From Pseudomonadota bacterium (lineage in GTDB: Bacteria; Pseudomonadota; Alphaproteobacteria; Acetobacterales; Acetobacteraceae), in assembly GCA_021779655.1 (NCBI GenBank), contig JAJYAF010000042.1, positions 1 through 11,091 on the forward strand: a DNA stretch of 11,091 nt, written 5' to 3'. A program made the translations under genes and the position numbers. Of this stretch, positions 1-8,333 are shown piece after piece (position 1 is the stretch's first letter; every line of letters begins with the position of its first letter). Below the pieces are notes generated by a model, which did no database searches, was not told the origin of the DNA, and worked only from the letters and a program-made list of their open reading frames with translations.

Positions 1-652
1 CGAACTGGCCCGCGATATCCGCATCCAGCGCGCCCAGCCCGTGGACAATCTCGATCGCCTCGCGCCGTTGCGCCAGACCCGCGCGCGTGGCCACCGAAAT
101 CACCGCCGAGGCCACCAGGGCGACGATCACCAGGATCGAAGCCGCGGAAGCCTGGATGCTGCCCGTCAGTGCTGCCACGCGGGAGGCCCATACGGCCCCG
201 GTTGAGGCAAGCGTACCCGGTGCTGCGGCATCAAGCGCCGCCGCCAGCGCGTCGGGATCACTGTAGCCCTGCCACTTCGCGGTAATCATCGCGGGCACCG
301 GCAGGGCCAACCGCGCCACATCCTCGCCCAGCCATGGCTTCAGCAAATCGTTCACCGCATCGGGACTCAAGGACGTTGGATCGGCAACATCGGGACTGGC
401 TTGCAGAATGGCCATCACGGCGTGCAAACGGGTGTCTTTGCCGCTCGCCGCCGGCGATGCCGGATCGGTGACCTGCACCGTCAGCGCCGAGCTGGACTGG
501 GCGCTCCACGCGCGGGCCAGCGCCGCCGCCGCGATACTGCCGGCAATGGCCAGCGCGGCGAGAAAGCTCATGGCGCCGACTAGGCTCGGCAATAGCCGGT
601 CCGCCATGGCCGAGCGCAGGCCGAGCGGGTCGCCCCTGCGCCGCCTAGCCAT
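1..652 (-). CDS. ftsX: Cell division protein FtsX, N-terminal part (runs off the window)
   Basis: This is the permease-like membrane subunit of the FtsEX complex, which links the Z-ring to peptidoglycan remodelling at the septum. The frame stays open from an ATG at 652 to base 1, giving 217 codons, and the C-terminal half lies outside the window. After a basic cytoplasmic start (MARRRRGDPLGLR) there is a hydrophobic segment at about residues 25-48 (LVGAMSFLAALAIAGSIAAA). A periplasmic domain of about 100 residues follows, then a second membrane segment (SAASILVIVALVASAVISVA). Next comes the cytoplasmic stretch QRREAIEIVHGLGALDADI, which resembles the family's conserved R-x-E-I-E-I-x-x-L-x-G-A region. 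The start codon overlaps the ftsE stop (ATGGCTAG, 645-652), as expected for translational coupling. Sequence conservation in FtsX is low, so the call rests on topology, this motif and the partner ftsE. Confidence 0.9.
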   Translation of the reverse strand, partial: MARRRRGDPLGLRSAMADRLLPSLVGAMSFLAALAIAGSIAAAALARAWSAQSSSALTVQVTDPASPAASGKDTRLHAVMAILQASPDVADPTSLSPDAVNDLLKPWLGEDVARLALPVPAMITAKWQGYSDPDALAAALDAAAPGTLASTGAVWASRVAALTGSIQASAASILVIVALVASAVISVATRAGLAQRREAIEIVHGLGALDADIAGQF

Positions 653-1325
653 CCCGCACCAGCCGTCCCGCGGCGATTTCAAGGCAGGGAGCCGGGTATT
701 TCCCTACCAGCGTCAGGTTATGGGTGGCGATAACCACCGTCGTCCCCATCCGGTTCAGCGCCAGGATCAGCAGCATCAGCCGTTCCGCCTGCTCGTCATC
801 CAAATTCCCGGTCGGCTCATCCGCCAGCAGCAGCTTCGGCCGGCTGATCACGGCGCGCGCGATAGCCAGGCGCTGCTGCTCCCCGCCCGAGAGCTCATAG
901 GGAAGCCGCGCGAGCTTGTCCGCAAGCCCCACCCAATGCAGCAGTTCGGTCACCTCGACGCGTACCTGTTTTTCAGGCCGCCGGACAAGCCGCATCGGCA
1001 GCGCCACATTGTCATAGGCGCTCAAATACGGCAGCAGCCGGAAATCCTGATAGATCACGCCGATCCGGCGGCGCAGCATCGCCGCCTCCCGGCGGGAGAT
1101 TCGGGCGGCATGGACGTCAAGGATATCGATCCGCCCCCGATAGGGGTGTTCCGCCAGATACATCAGCTTGAGCAGGCTGGTTTTACCCGCCCCGGAGGGC
1201 CCGAGCAGCCAGCGGAAACCGCCGTCCGGTATCTCGAACGACATGCCGCATACCACATCCGCCGAGGCGGCGGAGTTCTTTCCCCCTTGCCGATATTTCA
1301 GCCACACATTCTCGAACCGGACCAT
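645..1325 (-). CDS. ftsE: Cell division ATP-binding protein FtsE
   Basis: This 226-residue protein is the cytoplasmic ABC ATPase that drives FtsX during septation. The full ABC set is visible: Walker A GPSGAGKTS at 42-50, Q-loop YQDFRLL at about 92-98, signature LSGGEQQR at 145-152, Walker B LLLADEP at 165-171 followed by the D-loop NLD, and the H-loop histidine H202 in ATHN. The Q-loop wording and MYLAEHPYRGRI after Walker A are FtsE-like rather than typical of LolD or amino-acid importers, and the length fits the usual ~220 residues. The ATG at 1325 is preceded by a modest AGAGG about 5 nt upstream. The gene is first in an operon with ftsX, whose start it overlaps by 8 nt, and is divergent from the zinc-ribbon gene. 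Confidence 0.95.
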   Translation of the reverse strand: MVRFENVWLKYRQGGKNSAASADVVCGMSFEIPDGGFRWLLGPSGAGKTSLLKLMYLAEHPYRGRIDILDVHAARISRREAAMLRRRIGVIYQDFRLLPYLSAYDNVALPMRLVRRPEKQVRVEVTELLHWVGLADKLARLPYELSGGEQQRLAIARAVISRPKLLLADEPTGNLDDEQAERLMLLILALNRMGTTVVIATHNLTLVGKYPAPCLEIAAGRLVRDG

Positions 1326-1449
1326 TCAGCCTCTGACATCGGCTATCGCAGCATCCTTCTCTGCCCTTTTTGCGCCGTTGCCGGCAAGCTTTCCCCCGCC
1401 GGTATCCGAGTTGCGCGTTCACGGCAATAATGCCATTCCCGGCTGCACC
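1326..1449. promoter_or_regulatory. Divergent intergenic region ftsE / zinc-ribbon gene
   Basis: These 124 bases must carry the start signals of both divergent genes. I find no convincing -35/-10 pair on either strand. A perfect 10-bp palindrome, TTGCCGGCAA, lies at 1378-1387 near the middle and could be an operator or chance in GC-rich DNA. The region is assigned from gene orientation alone. Confidence 0.4.
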
Positions 1450-2085
1450 ATGCGTCTTTCCTGCCCCAACTGCCGAACCGAATACGAGGTGCCCGATGCC
1501 GCGCTGACCGGACGGCCGCGTCTGCTGCGCTGCGCGAAATGTCTCGCCGAATGGAGGGTTCCGGTTCCGGCCCCGGACACAGACCGCGAGCAGCCAGGGC
1601 CAACATCCGGACCAATCGCGCAACCGGCTTCCGGAGCATCCGAGTTAAGAGAACCGGGGCCAGGGGAATCGGCACCCTTGGAATCGGCGCCCCTGGAATC
1701 GGCACCCGTGGAATCGGCACCCGTGGAGCCGGCGCCAGTGGAGCCTGCGGCGCCCCAGATTCCGGCGGAGCCGGCGACATTCCAGATTCCAGCGGAGCCG
1801 GCGGCGCCCACCCCGCCGGCACAAGCATCTGCGGCAACGCTCGAAGCATCAGAGCCGGCAGGCGTTCCGGAACGGCCGCGCGCACGGGCGGAGCGGGACG
1901 CCAGGTCTAAAATCCGTCATGAAAATCGGCCGCGCGCCGTGCCCGCGCCCTCGGGGAACCGGGGATGGCTCGTCTCGGTTCTGCTGGTGCTGCTGCTTAT
2001 CGCCGTGGTGCTTGCGGCCCACCGGCAGATCGGCAATCTCTGGCCGCCCAGCCTGCGGCTTTTCAACGCACTCGGTCTGCACTGA
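1450..2085 (+). CDS. MJ0042-type zinc-ribbon, proline-rich single-span membrane protein
   Basis: A 211-residue protein whose function is not established. It opens with a zinc-ribbon: MRLSCPNC with C5 and C8, the family's EYEVPDAAL at 11-19, and C28-A-K-C31 followed by W35. A Pro/Ala/Glu-rich linker of about 120 residues follows (roughly 40-165), including five tandem pentapeptides of the form ESAP[LV] or EPAPV at 73-97. A basic stretch then precedes a membrane span at 172-190, and the short tail ends WPPSLRLFNALGLH, a motif common at the end of alphaproteobacterial members. The predicted arrangement is a cytoplasmic zinc-ribbon tethered by one C-terminal helix. I chose the ATG at 1450 because MRL-C-P-N-C is the usual start, although the ribosome binding site is weak; the frame is open further upstream. 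Divergence from ftsEX is a context I associate with this family. Confidence 0.85.
   Translation: MRLSCPNCRTEYEVPDAALTGRPRLLRCAKCLAEWRVPVPAPDTDREQPGPTSGPIAQPASGASELREPGPGESAPLESAPLESAPVESAPVEPAPVEPAAPQIPAEPATFQIPAEPAAPTPPAQASAATLEASEPAGVPERPRARAERDARSKIRHENRPRAVPAPSGNRGWLVSVLLVLLLIAVVLAAHRQIGNLWPPSLRLFNALGLH
1666..1740 (+). repeat. Five in-frame 15-bp tandem repeats in the zinc-ribbon gene
   Basis: Five consecutive 15-bp units related to GAATCGGCACCCGTG encode ESAPL, ESAPL, ESAPV, ESAPV and EPAPV. A looser sixth unit and a second duplicated block (about QIPAEPA twice) follow. Because units are a multiple of three, gain or loss of copies would lengthen or shorten the linker without a frameshift. 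Confidence 0.85.
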
Positions 2086-2110
2086 AAGCGGCGTTCACCA
2101 GCCGCCGGGC

Positions 2111-3727
<1,617 letters not shown>

Positions 3728-3734
3728 TGTTCGA

Positions 3735-3740
3735 TTCCTT
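3735..3740 (-). promoter_or_regulatory. Ribosome binding site deciding the pckA GTG start
   Basis: On the minus strand AAGGAA lies 7 nt before the GTG at 3727 and 16 nt before the alternative ATG at 3718. The spacing favours the GTG. Confidence 0.65.
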
Positions 3741-3807
3741 CAACACATGAAAGCAAGCGGATACCGCACGCTCTGGCAATCGTCCCATTCATCTTTCGTC
3801 CCCAAGG

Positions 3808-3819
3808 CTCGCGCCCGAG
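3808..3819 (-). promoter_or_regulatory. Small hairpin in the pckA leader
   Basis: On the minus strand CTCG-GGCG-CGAG forms a 4-bp stem with a 4-nt loop, about 10 nt downstream of the GAAA hairpin. Alone it is weak. Its interest is as part of a possible folded leader upstream of pckA. Confidence 0.3.
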
Positions 3820-3828
3820 TGCGTGGCT

Positions 3829-3847
3829 CTTGAGGCTTTCGCCCAAG
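3829..3847 (-). promoter_or_regulatory. GAAA-tetraloop hairpin in presumed pckA 5' leader
   Basis: Read on the minus strand, CTTGGGCGAAAGCCTCAAG forms a stem of CTTG+GGC pairing with GCC+CAAG, capped by a GAAA tetraloop and with a single bulged T. It lies about 100 nt before the pckA start, so it would be in the transcript if transcription starts in the AT-rich island. It matches no riboswitch I can name. Confidence 0.4.
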
Positions 3848-3950
3848 TTCCCTCGAAGTACAGGTTTTCCCTCGCCGCTTATATCCTTACTACTGGGGCG
3901 CCTTTGCGGCATCAACTGAACTATTTGTTGTAAAATGCAATTTTATTCCG

Positions 3951-3980
3951 TTGATTATGTTGCACTGCAGCAGATATTAT
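3951..3980 (+). promoter_or_regulatory. Candidate sigma70 promoter for chvI-chvG
   Basis: TTGATT (3951-3956, 4 of 6 to the -35 consensus) is followed after 18 nt by TATTAT (3975-3980, 5 of 6 to the -10 consensus), inside the only AT-rich stretch of the region. Transcription would begin near 3987 and leave a chvI leader of about 250 nt. A lone TATCAT at 4117-4122 is a weaker, closer alternative without a good -35. Confidence 0.4.
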
Positions 3981-4135
3981 GCGTCACCCTCAACCTGGAT
4001 CGGGGGCAGGCTACAAAATCGGCAGCCCGCTTGGCAATGTTCAAGTTGCCCGCCATTCCAGATCGCGGTGTTGGAAGCCTGAGTTTACCCGTTTCCAAAA
4101 AAACCCTTTGCCGAATTATCATCCGCGGAACCCGC

Positions 4136-4163
4136 CGCCCCCATCTTCGCGCCCCCATCTTCG
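4136..4163 (+). repeat. Perfect tandem duplication of a 14-mer
   Basis: CGCCCCCATCTTCG occurs twice head to tail, followed by a partial third copy (CGCCCC). It sits 72 nt upstream of chvI within its presumed leader. It could be a replication slippage product or a double binding site; nothing else supports a function. Confidence 0.8.
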
Positions 4164-4235
4164 CCCCCCGGCCGGCGCTTTCCCGCTTGCGCCAGCGCCA
4201 CAATCCCGCCACTCCCCAGCGGGATAGTTTCTGCT

Positions 4236-4949
4236 ATGAGCAACTTCATGAAACAGACCGTCGCCCTCGTCGATGATGACCGGAACATCCTGACCTCGGT
4301 GCAAATGACCCTGGAACAGGAGGGGTTTCAGGTCCGGACCTACACCGACGGAGAATCAGCGCTGCAGGCCCTGCTGGCGAAACCGGCCGATCTCGCGGTG
4401 CTCGACATCAAGATGCCGCGCATGGATGGCATGGAGCTCCTGCAAAAACTGCGCGCCCGCTCCGCCATGCCGGTCATCTTCCTCACCAGCAAGGACGAGG
4501 AGCTCGATGAGTTGATGGGCCTGCGTCTTGGCGCCGACGACTATATCACCAAGCCCTTCAGCCAGCGCCTGCTGCTGGAGCGCATTCGCGCCTTGTTGCG
4601 CCGCAACGAGGCTTCGCGAGCGGAAGGCTCGGGTGCCGCGCCGGCCAGCGTCATCACCCGCGGCAACCTCACCTTGGACGAGACCAAGCATCAATGCCTC
4701 TGGAAGGGCAAGGACATCCAGCTCACCGTGACCGAGTTCCTGCTGGTCAAGGCGCTCGCGGCGCGCCCCGGCATGGTGAAGTCCCGCGACCAGCTCATCG
4801 ATGCCGCCTATGGCGAGAACGTCTATGTCGATGATCGCACGATAGACAGCCATGTGAAGCGCCTGCGCAAAAAATTCCGGAGCGAAGACGAAACCTTCGA
4901 TCAGATCGAAACCCTCTACGGCATCGGATACCGCTACAAGGAAGCCTGA
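4236..4949 (+). CDS. chvI: Two-component response regulator ChvI
   Basis: This 237-residue OmpR-class DNA-binding regulator is phosphorylated by ChvG; in rhizobia and relatives the pair controls envelope, acid-response, exopolysaccharide and central-carbon genes. The receiver domain (about 8-120) has the acidic pocket D13-D14-D15, phosphoacceptor D57 in VLDIKMP, T84 in FLTSKDEE and K106 in TKPFS. A winged-helix DNA-binding domain follows (about 140-235), with [28 protein letters not shown] and the terminal [16 protein letters not shown] is characteristic of ChvI. The ATG at 4236 has only a weak GGGA upstream; the ATG at 4248 (MKQTVALV) matches the usual family start better and is a real alternative. 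chvG begins 4 nt after its stop, so the two are co-transcribed. Confidence 0.95.
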   Translation: MSNFMKQTVALVDDDRNILTSVQMTLEQEGFQVRTYTDGESALQALLAKPADLAVLDIKMPRMDGMELLQKLRARSAMPVIFLTSKDEELDELMGLRLGADDYITKPFSQRLLLERIRALLRRNEASRAEGSGAAPASVITRGNLTLDETKHQCLWKGKDIQLTVTEFLLVKALAARPGMVKSRDQLIDAAYGENVYVDDRTIDSHVKRLRKKFRSEDETFDQIETLYGIGYRYKEA

Positions 4950-4953
4950 CCGG

Positions 4954-6591
4954 ATGCCGAAACGGGCCCGCATGTCCCGGCTCCTGCGGGACATTCTGCT
5001 GGTCAATCTGCTGCCGCTGGCGCTCGTCTTCGCCGCGCTGCTCTATCTGGACCAATATCAGCAGGGCCTGCTCGCGAACGAAGTCTCCGCCTTGCGCGAG
5101 CAGGCGCGGATTTATGCCGGCGCGCTCGCCCAAAGCGCCGTGCAGAACAACGCCTCTGGCCAGCCGTCGCTGAACCCGGATCTCGCGCAGCCGCTCCTTT
5201 ACCGGTTGCTGGAGCCGACCCCGAACGCCCAGGCGCTGATCTATGGGCCAGACGGTCAGATCCTCGCCAACTCCAGGGTGCGCCAGGGACCGGGCGGCGC
5301 CATCATCACCGAACCGCTGCCCCCGGCCCAAAGCATCACCCTCTTCAGCCGGCTGGTGGGGTTCGTGTACGATCATCTTTCCGGCTCGCTCGGCAACGAT
5401 GCCAGCCAGAATGCCCTCGTCGGCGCCGATTCCGGCTCGGGCGGTGCCCCGAATACGCTGGGCTGGCAGCCCGACGCGCGCGAGGTGTTGCAGCTCACCA
5501 GCCCATCGGCAGACCAGGAAGCCGCCCCCTTCATCCGCCGGAGCGCCGATGGCCAGCTCCTGGTCACCGTCGCCGAGCCGGTCAATAGCGGCCAGCAGAA
5601 CGTCGGCACCGTGCTGCTGACGAGCGAGGCCAACCAGGTGGACCGTGCGGTGATGGCGGTGAGAATTTCCATCCTGGGCCTCTTCGCCCTCGCCCTGGGG
5701 CTTACGGTGCTGGTCTCGTTCTATCTTGCGGGCACCATCGCCAATCCCATCCTGCGCCTGGCGGGTGCCGCGGAACGGATGCGCGAGGGCCAGGCGCGCA
5801 CCCCGGCGCTGCCGGAAAAAATTTCCGGACGGAACGATGAAATCGGCACGCTGGCCCGCGCGCTGGAAAGCTCCGCTCAGGCACTCTGGGCGCGGATGGA
5901 CGCGATCGAACGCTTCGCCGCCGATGTCGCGCATGAAATCAAAAACCCGCTTTCCTCCATCCGCTCGGCCATTGAAACCCTCACCCGCGTGGAAGACCCG
6001 ACCCGCGCCTCCCGCCTGCTCGCCATCGTCACGCAGGACGTCGCGAGGCTCGACCGCCTGATTACCGATATCTCCGATTCCTCCCGCCTGGATTCGGAAT
6101 TGTCCCGCGCGCCGATGAACGTCATCGACCTCGCCCCCATTCTCGGCACGCTCGCCGAAATGCACGATGCCACCCGCAAGCCGGACGGCCCGATCATGGT
6201 GCTGGACGCGCCCGCCACGGGGCTTATGGTACGCGGCGCGGAGAACCGGCTGGTGCAGGTGCTGCGCAACCTGATCGGCAATGCCATCTCGTTCAGCCCC
6301 GAAAACGGCCATATCTGGCTGCGCGGCCGGGAGACCGGCGGGCTGATCGAACTCGCGGTGGAAGACGAGGGTCCGGGCATCCCGGATTCCAAGCTCAACG
6401 ATATCTTCGACCGTTTCTATTCCGAACGTCCCACCACGGAACAATTCGGCAGCCATTCCGGCCTTGGTCTCTCGATCTCCCGGCAGATCGTGGAAGCGCA
6501 TCAGGGGCGCATCAGCGCCGAAAACCGGCGCGACGCGGAGGGCAACATCATCGGCGCGCGCTTCGTGATCCGGCTGCCGAAAGCCGAGTGA
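4954..6591 (+). CDS. chvG: Sensor histidine kinase ChvG
   Basis: This 545-residue inner-membrane kinase is the partner of ChvI. Domains in order are: a first membrane helix at about 12-31 ([19 protein letters not shown]); a periplasmic sensor region of about 200 residues of the stimulus-sensing type found in ChvG; a second helix at 238-262 ([20 protein letters not shown]); HAMP to about 310; the dimerisation/phosphoacceptor helix with H327 in [19 protein letters not shown]; then the ATPase domain with N-box N443 in [13 protein letters not shown]1 EDEGPGIP, F-box IFDRFYSER and G2 [13 protein letters not shown]. All catalytic boxes look intact. [19 protein letters not shown] is strongly ChvG-like. 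ATG 4954 is 4 nt after chvI; AAGGA inside the chvI end is a plausible ribosome site. It is somewhat shorter than the roughly 590 residues of rhizobial ChvG. The hprK gene that often follows is absent. Confidence 0.95.
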   Translation: MPKRARMSRLLRDILLVNLLPLALVFAALLYLDQYQQGLLANEVSALREQARIYAGALAQSAVQNNASGQPSLNPDLAQPLLYRLLEPTPNAQALIYGPDGQILANSRVRQGPGGAIITEPLPPAQSITLFSRLVGFVYDHLSGSLGNDASQNALVGADSGSGGAPNTLGWQPDAREVLQLTSPSADQEAAPFIRRSADGQLLVTVAEPVNSGQQNVGTVLLTSEANQVDRAVMAVRISILGLFALALGLTVLVSFYLAGTIANPILRLAGAAERMREGQARTPALPEKISGRNDEIGTLARALESSAQALWARMDAIERFAADVAHEIKNPLSSIRSAIETLTRVEDPTRASRLLAIVTQDVARLDRLITDISDSSRLDSELSRAPMNVIDLAPILGTLAEMHDATRKPDGPIMVLDAPATGLMVRGAENRLVQVLRNLIGNAISFSPENGHIWLRGRETGGLIELAVEDEGPGIPDSKLNDIFDRFYSERPTTEQFGSHSGLGLSISRQIVEAHQGRISAENRRDAEGNIIGARFVIRLPKAE

Positions 6592-6603
6592 GAAAAGCTC
6601 CTT

Positions 6604-6621
6604 CTTTTTCGCCGGAAAAAG
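6604..6621 (+). terminator. Perfect hairpin after chvG, possible terminator or attenuator
   Basis: CTTTTTC (6604-6610) and GAAAAAG (6615-6621) form a perfect 7-bp stem around GCCG, 13 nt after the chvG stop. It is AT-rich in the stem and lacks a following T-run, so it is not a textbook intrinsic terminator. It may mark the end of the chvIG transcript or stabilise its 3' end. Confidence 0.35.
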
Positions 6622-6697
6622 CCGCAAAATACCGGAAGTGGAAACCGGTGCCGCCATGGGCGGCAGCACCCGCATTGCCCGGAAAGTCGTTTTTCGA

Positions 6698-7327
6698 ATG
6701 GGAACAGTAACGGTCATCGACCATCCGCTGGTGCAGCATAAACTGGCGCTTTTGCGCCGGCGCGAGACAACCACCGGCGAATTCCGCCGGCTGTGCCGGG
6801 AAATCAGCCTGCTGCTCGGCTATGAGGTGCTGCGCGATCTGCCCCTGGAGCCGATCGAGATCGAAACGCCGCTGGAGAAAATGACGGCCTACCAGGTGCA
6901 GGGCAAGAAACTCTGCTTCATCTCGGTCCTGCGCGCCGGCGCAGGCATCCTCGATGGCATCCTTGATCTCGTCCCCTCCGCCCGGATCGGCCATATCGGA
7001 CTGTACCGCGACCCGGTAACCCGGCAGCCCGTGGAGTATTACTTCAAGGTACCCGACGAACTCGAATCCCGGCTCTGCATCGTCACGGACCCGATGCTGG
7101 CCACCGGCCGCTCCGCCGCCGGCGCCGTCAGCCATCTCAAGCAGGCGGGCGCCAGCCGTATCAAATTCGTCTGCCTGCTGGCCGCCCCGGAGGGCATTGC
7201 CACATTTCATGCCGCGCATCCCGACGTTCCGGTTTTCACCGCGGCGATAGACCGTGAACTCGACAGCCACGCCTATATCCGGCCCGGCCTTGGCGATGCC
7301 GGCGACCGGCTGTTTGGCACCAAGTGA
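6698..7327 (+). CDS. upp: Uracil phosphoribosyltransferase
   Basis: This 209-residue cytoplasmic salvage enzyme makes UMP from uracil and PRPP. The sequence follows the Upp family end to end: [16 protein letters not shown] at the N-terminus, ISVLRAGAG around residue 74-82, the PRPP-binding loop [10 protein letters not shown] (D131 to S139), and the uracil-binding C-terminus [19 protein letters not shown]. The length matches E. coli Upp (208). The frame is open back to an ATG at 6638, but the family start is [10 protein letters not shown] at 6698, so I reject the 20-residue extension; GGAAAG lies about 12 nt upstream. In the PRPP loop the second glycine of the E. coli ATGGS is an arginine here, a position that varies between bacteria. 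It lies downstream of chvG on the same strand with a 106-bp gap, and may have its own promoter. Confidence 0.96.
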   Translation: MGTVTVIDHPLVQHKLALLRRRETTTGEFRRLCREISLLLGYEVLRDLPLEPIEIETPLEKMTAYQVQGKKLCFISVLRAGAGILDGILDLVPSARIGHIGLYRDPVTRQPVEYYFKVPDELESRLCIVTDPMLATGRSAAGAVSHLKQAGASRIKFVCLLAAPEGIATFHAAHPDVPVFTAAIDRELDSHAYIRPGLGDAGDRLFGTK

Positions 7328-7337
7328 GCCGGACGGG

Positions 7338-7351
7338 ACCGGGTGCCCGGT
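7338..7351. terminator. GC hairpin between convergent upp and slipin genes
   Basis: ACCGG-GTGC-CCGGT makes a 5-bp stem with a 4-nt loop, filling most of the 24-bp gap between the two stop codons. No T-run is present, so any terminator role is inferred from position. Confidence 0.3.
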
Positions 7352-8257
7352 TCAGGCAGGCGGCACCGATCCCTGCCCCGAACCGCCTGCCGCCGCTGCC
7401 GCCGGCCCTGGCGCGGCCGCTGGCGCATTCGGGTTGTTGACATTAAGCGCGATGGAAGCGCCCAGCGCGTTCGCCATCCCGGTCGGCACCAGAATGGTCA
7501 CGCCGCGGTCTTTGTTCATGTCGTAAATCAGGCCCATCTGCCGGATCTGCAACGCCACCGGATTCTCGGCATAAATCGCGGCAGCCGAGGCAATCTGCTG
7601 CGCGATGGCGACCTCCGCGCTGGCCAGTGTCACCCGAGCCTGTTTCTCCTTCTCGGCCTGGGCGTTACGGCTCATCGCATCGTTCAGCTCCGGCGGGATG
7701 CGGACATCGCGAATCTCGACGGTAATCTCCCCGATCCCCCATCCCTGCGATTTCCGCGTGATATATTCCCGCAACCGCGCGTCCATCGCCTCTCGCTGCG
7801 AGAGGATGTCGTTCAGCGTGGTTTCGCTGATCACCTCGCGCAGCGAGGTCTGGGCGATCTGCGCGATCATGCCGCGATAATCGGCAAGCTCGGTTGCCGC
7901 GCGCTTCACGTCCTGCACCTGCCAGAACATGATCGAATCCATCGTTACCGAAACCGCATCGGAGGTCAGCGTGTCCTCGGCCGAGATGCGGGTGCTCTGC
8001 CGGCGCGTATCCACCGTCGCGTAAACGATTTCGAAGGCCGGGATGAGGAAATACAATCCCGGCCCGCGAATGCCGGCGAACCGGCCGAGCCGCAGCACCA
8101 CCGCGCGCTCCCATTCCGCGGCGGTCCGCAGGCTGAGCGCCAGCAGCACGCCGGCTAGGATGATCGCCCCGCCGATCGTCTGCTGCCCGAAAATTCCCGC
8201 CACCCCGGCGCCGAACAGGGCGACGATGATGCCGATGAGCATGACAGCGCCGTTCAT
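7352..8257 (-). CDS. Slipin / stomatin-like SPFH-domain membrane protein
   Basis: This 301-residue protein belongs to the prohibitin/stomatin (SPFH) superfamily, which forms oligomeric membrane scaffolds; its exact bacterial role is unresolved. Two hydrophobic stretches open the protein (about 4-23 and 29-44), as in slipins. The SPFH core follows: EWERAVVLRLGRF, GPGLYFLIPAFE, DTRRQSTRISAEDTLTSD, then IAQTSLREVISETTLNDILS, IREYITRK-like helix and EITVEIRDVRIPPEL. The coiled-coil AQAEKEKQARVTLASAEVAI is next, and the tail is low-complexity Ala/Pro/Gly. ATG 8257 has a near-ideal GGAGGA (8265-8270) 7 nt upstream; the longer open frame upstream is not used. Bacterial slipins often pair with an NfeD-type gene, and none is visible here. 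Convergent with upp, divergent from rmuC. Confidence 0.93.
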   Translation of the reverse strand: MNGAVMLIGIIVALFGAGVAGIFGQQTIGGAIILAGVLLALSLRTAAEWERAVVLRLGRFAGIRGPGLYFLIPAFEIVYATVDTRRQSTRISAEDTLTSDAVSVTMDSIMFWQVQDVKRAATELADYRGMIAQIAQTSLREVISETTLNDILSQREAMDARLREYITRKSQGWGIGEITVEIRDVRIPPELNDAMSRNAQAEKEKQARVTLASAEVAIAQQIASAAAIYAENPVALQIRQMGLIYDMNKDRGVTILVPTGMANALGASIALNVNNPNAPAAAPGPAAAAAGGSGQGSVPPA

Positions 8258-8264
8258 CTGTGCT

Positions 8265-8270
8265 TCCTCC
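8265..8270 (-). promoter_or_regulatory. Strong ribosome binding site of the slipin gene
   Basis: Minus-strand GGAGGA lies 7 nt before ATG 8257. It fixes the start and rules out the in-frame extension that runs upstream to about 8572. Confidence 0.8.
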
Positions 8271-8333
8271 AGTTGTCCGCGCCCGGAACACGGGATCGGG
8301 TTTGAATGAAAAATGAACCGATAGGATGCGGAA

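Larger units (their letters stand above)
3728..4235. other. 508-bp intergenic region between pckA and chvI
   Basis: No coding frame here has a convincing start, codon pattern or recognisable product; the short open frames read as noise. Held within it are a GNRA hairpin in the pckA leader (3829-3847), a second small hairpin (3808-3819), a strikingly AT-rich island at about 3905-3985, a candidate plus-strand promoter (3951-3980) and a duplicated 14-mer (4136-4163). The region is long compared with every other gap in the window, so long untranslated leaders or a small RNA are possible. Confidence 0.7.

Noticed and set aside
408..1430. 340-codon plus-strand frame opposite ftsX/ftsE
   Set aside because: Antisense to ftsE with complete ABC motifs; Arg/Gln/His/Pro-rich shadow frame.
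4136..4163. CRISPR-like or origin-like iteron repeats
   Set aside because: There are only two full 14-bp copies head to tail with no spacers, so it is a simple tandem duplication.
3728..4235. Riboswitch or tRNA in the long intergenic region
   Set aside because: I looked for the core motifs of SAM-II, TPP, glycine and cobalamin riboswitches and for a tRNA cloverleaf; none was visible. Only unnamed hairpins remain.
6638..6697. 20-residue N-terminal extension of upp
   Set aside because: Upp proteins start at the M-x-x-V-x-V-I-D-H-P position and the length of 209 residues from 6698 matches the family; the extension has no homologous look.
4795..6774. 659-codon open frame on the minus strand opposite chvG
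   Set aside because: It lies antisense to a kinase with all catalytic boxes intact, has no recognisable domain and is rich in Arg/Gly/His, as expected for the shadow frame of a GC-rich gene.
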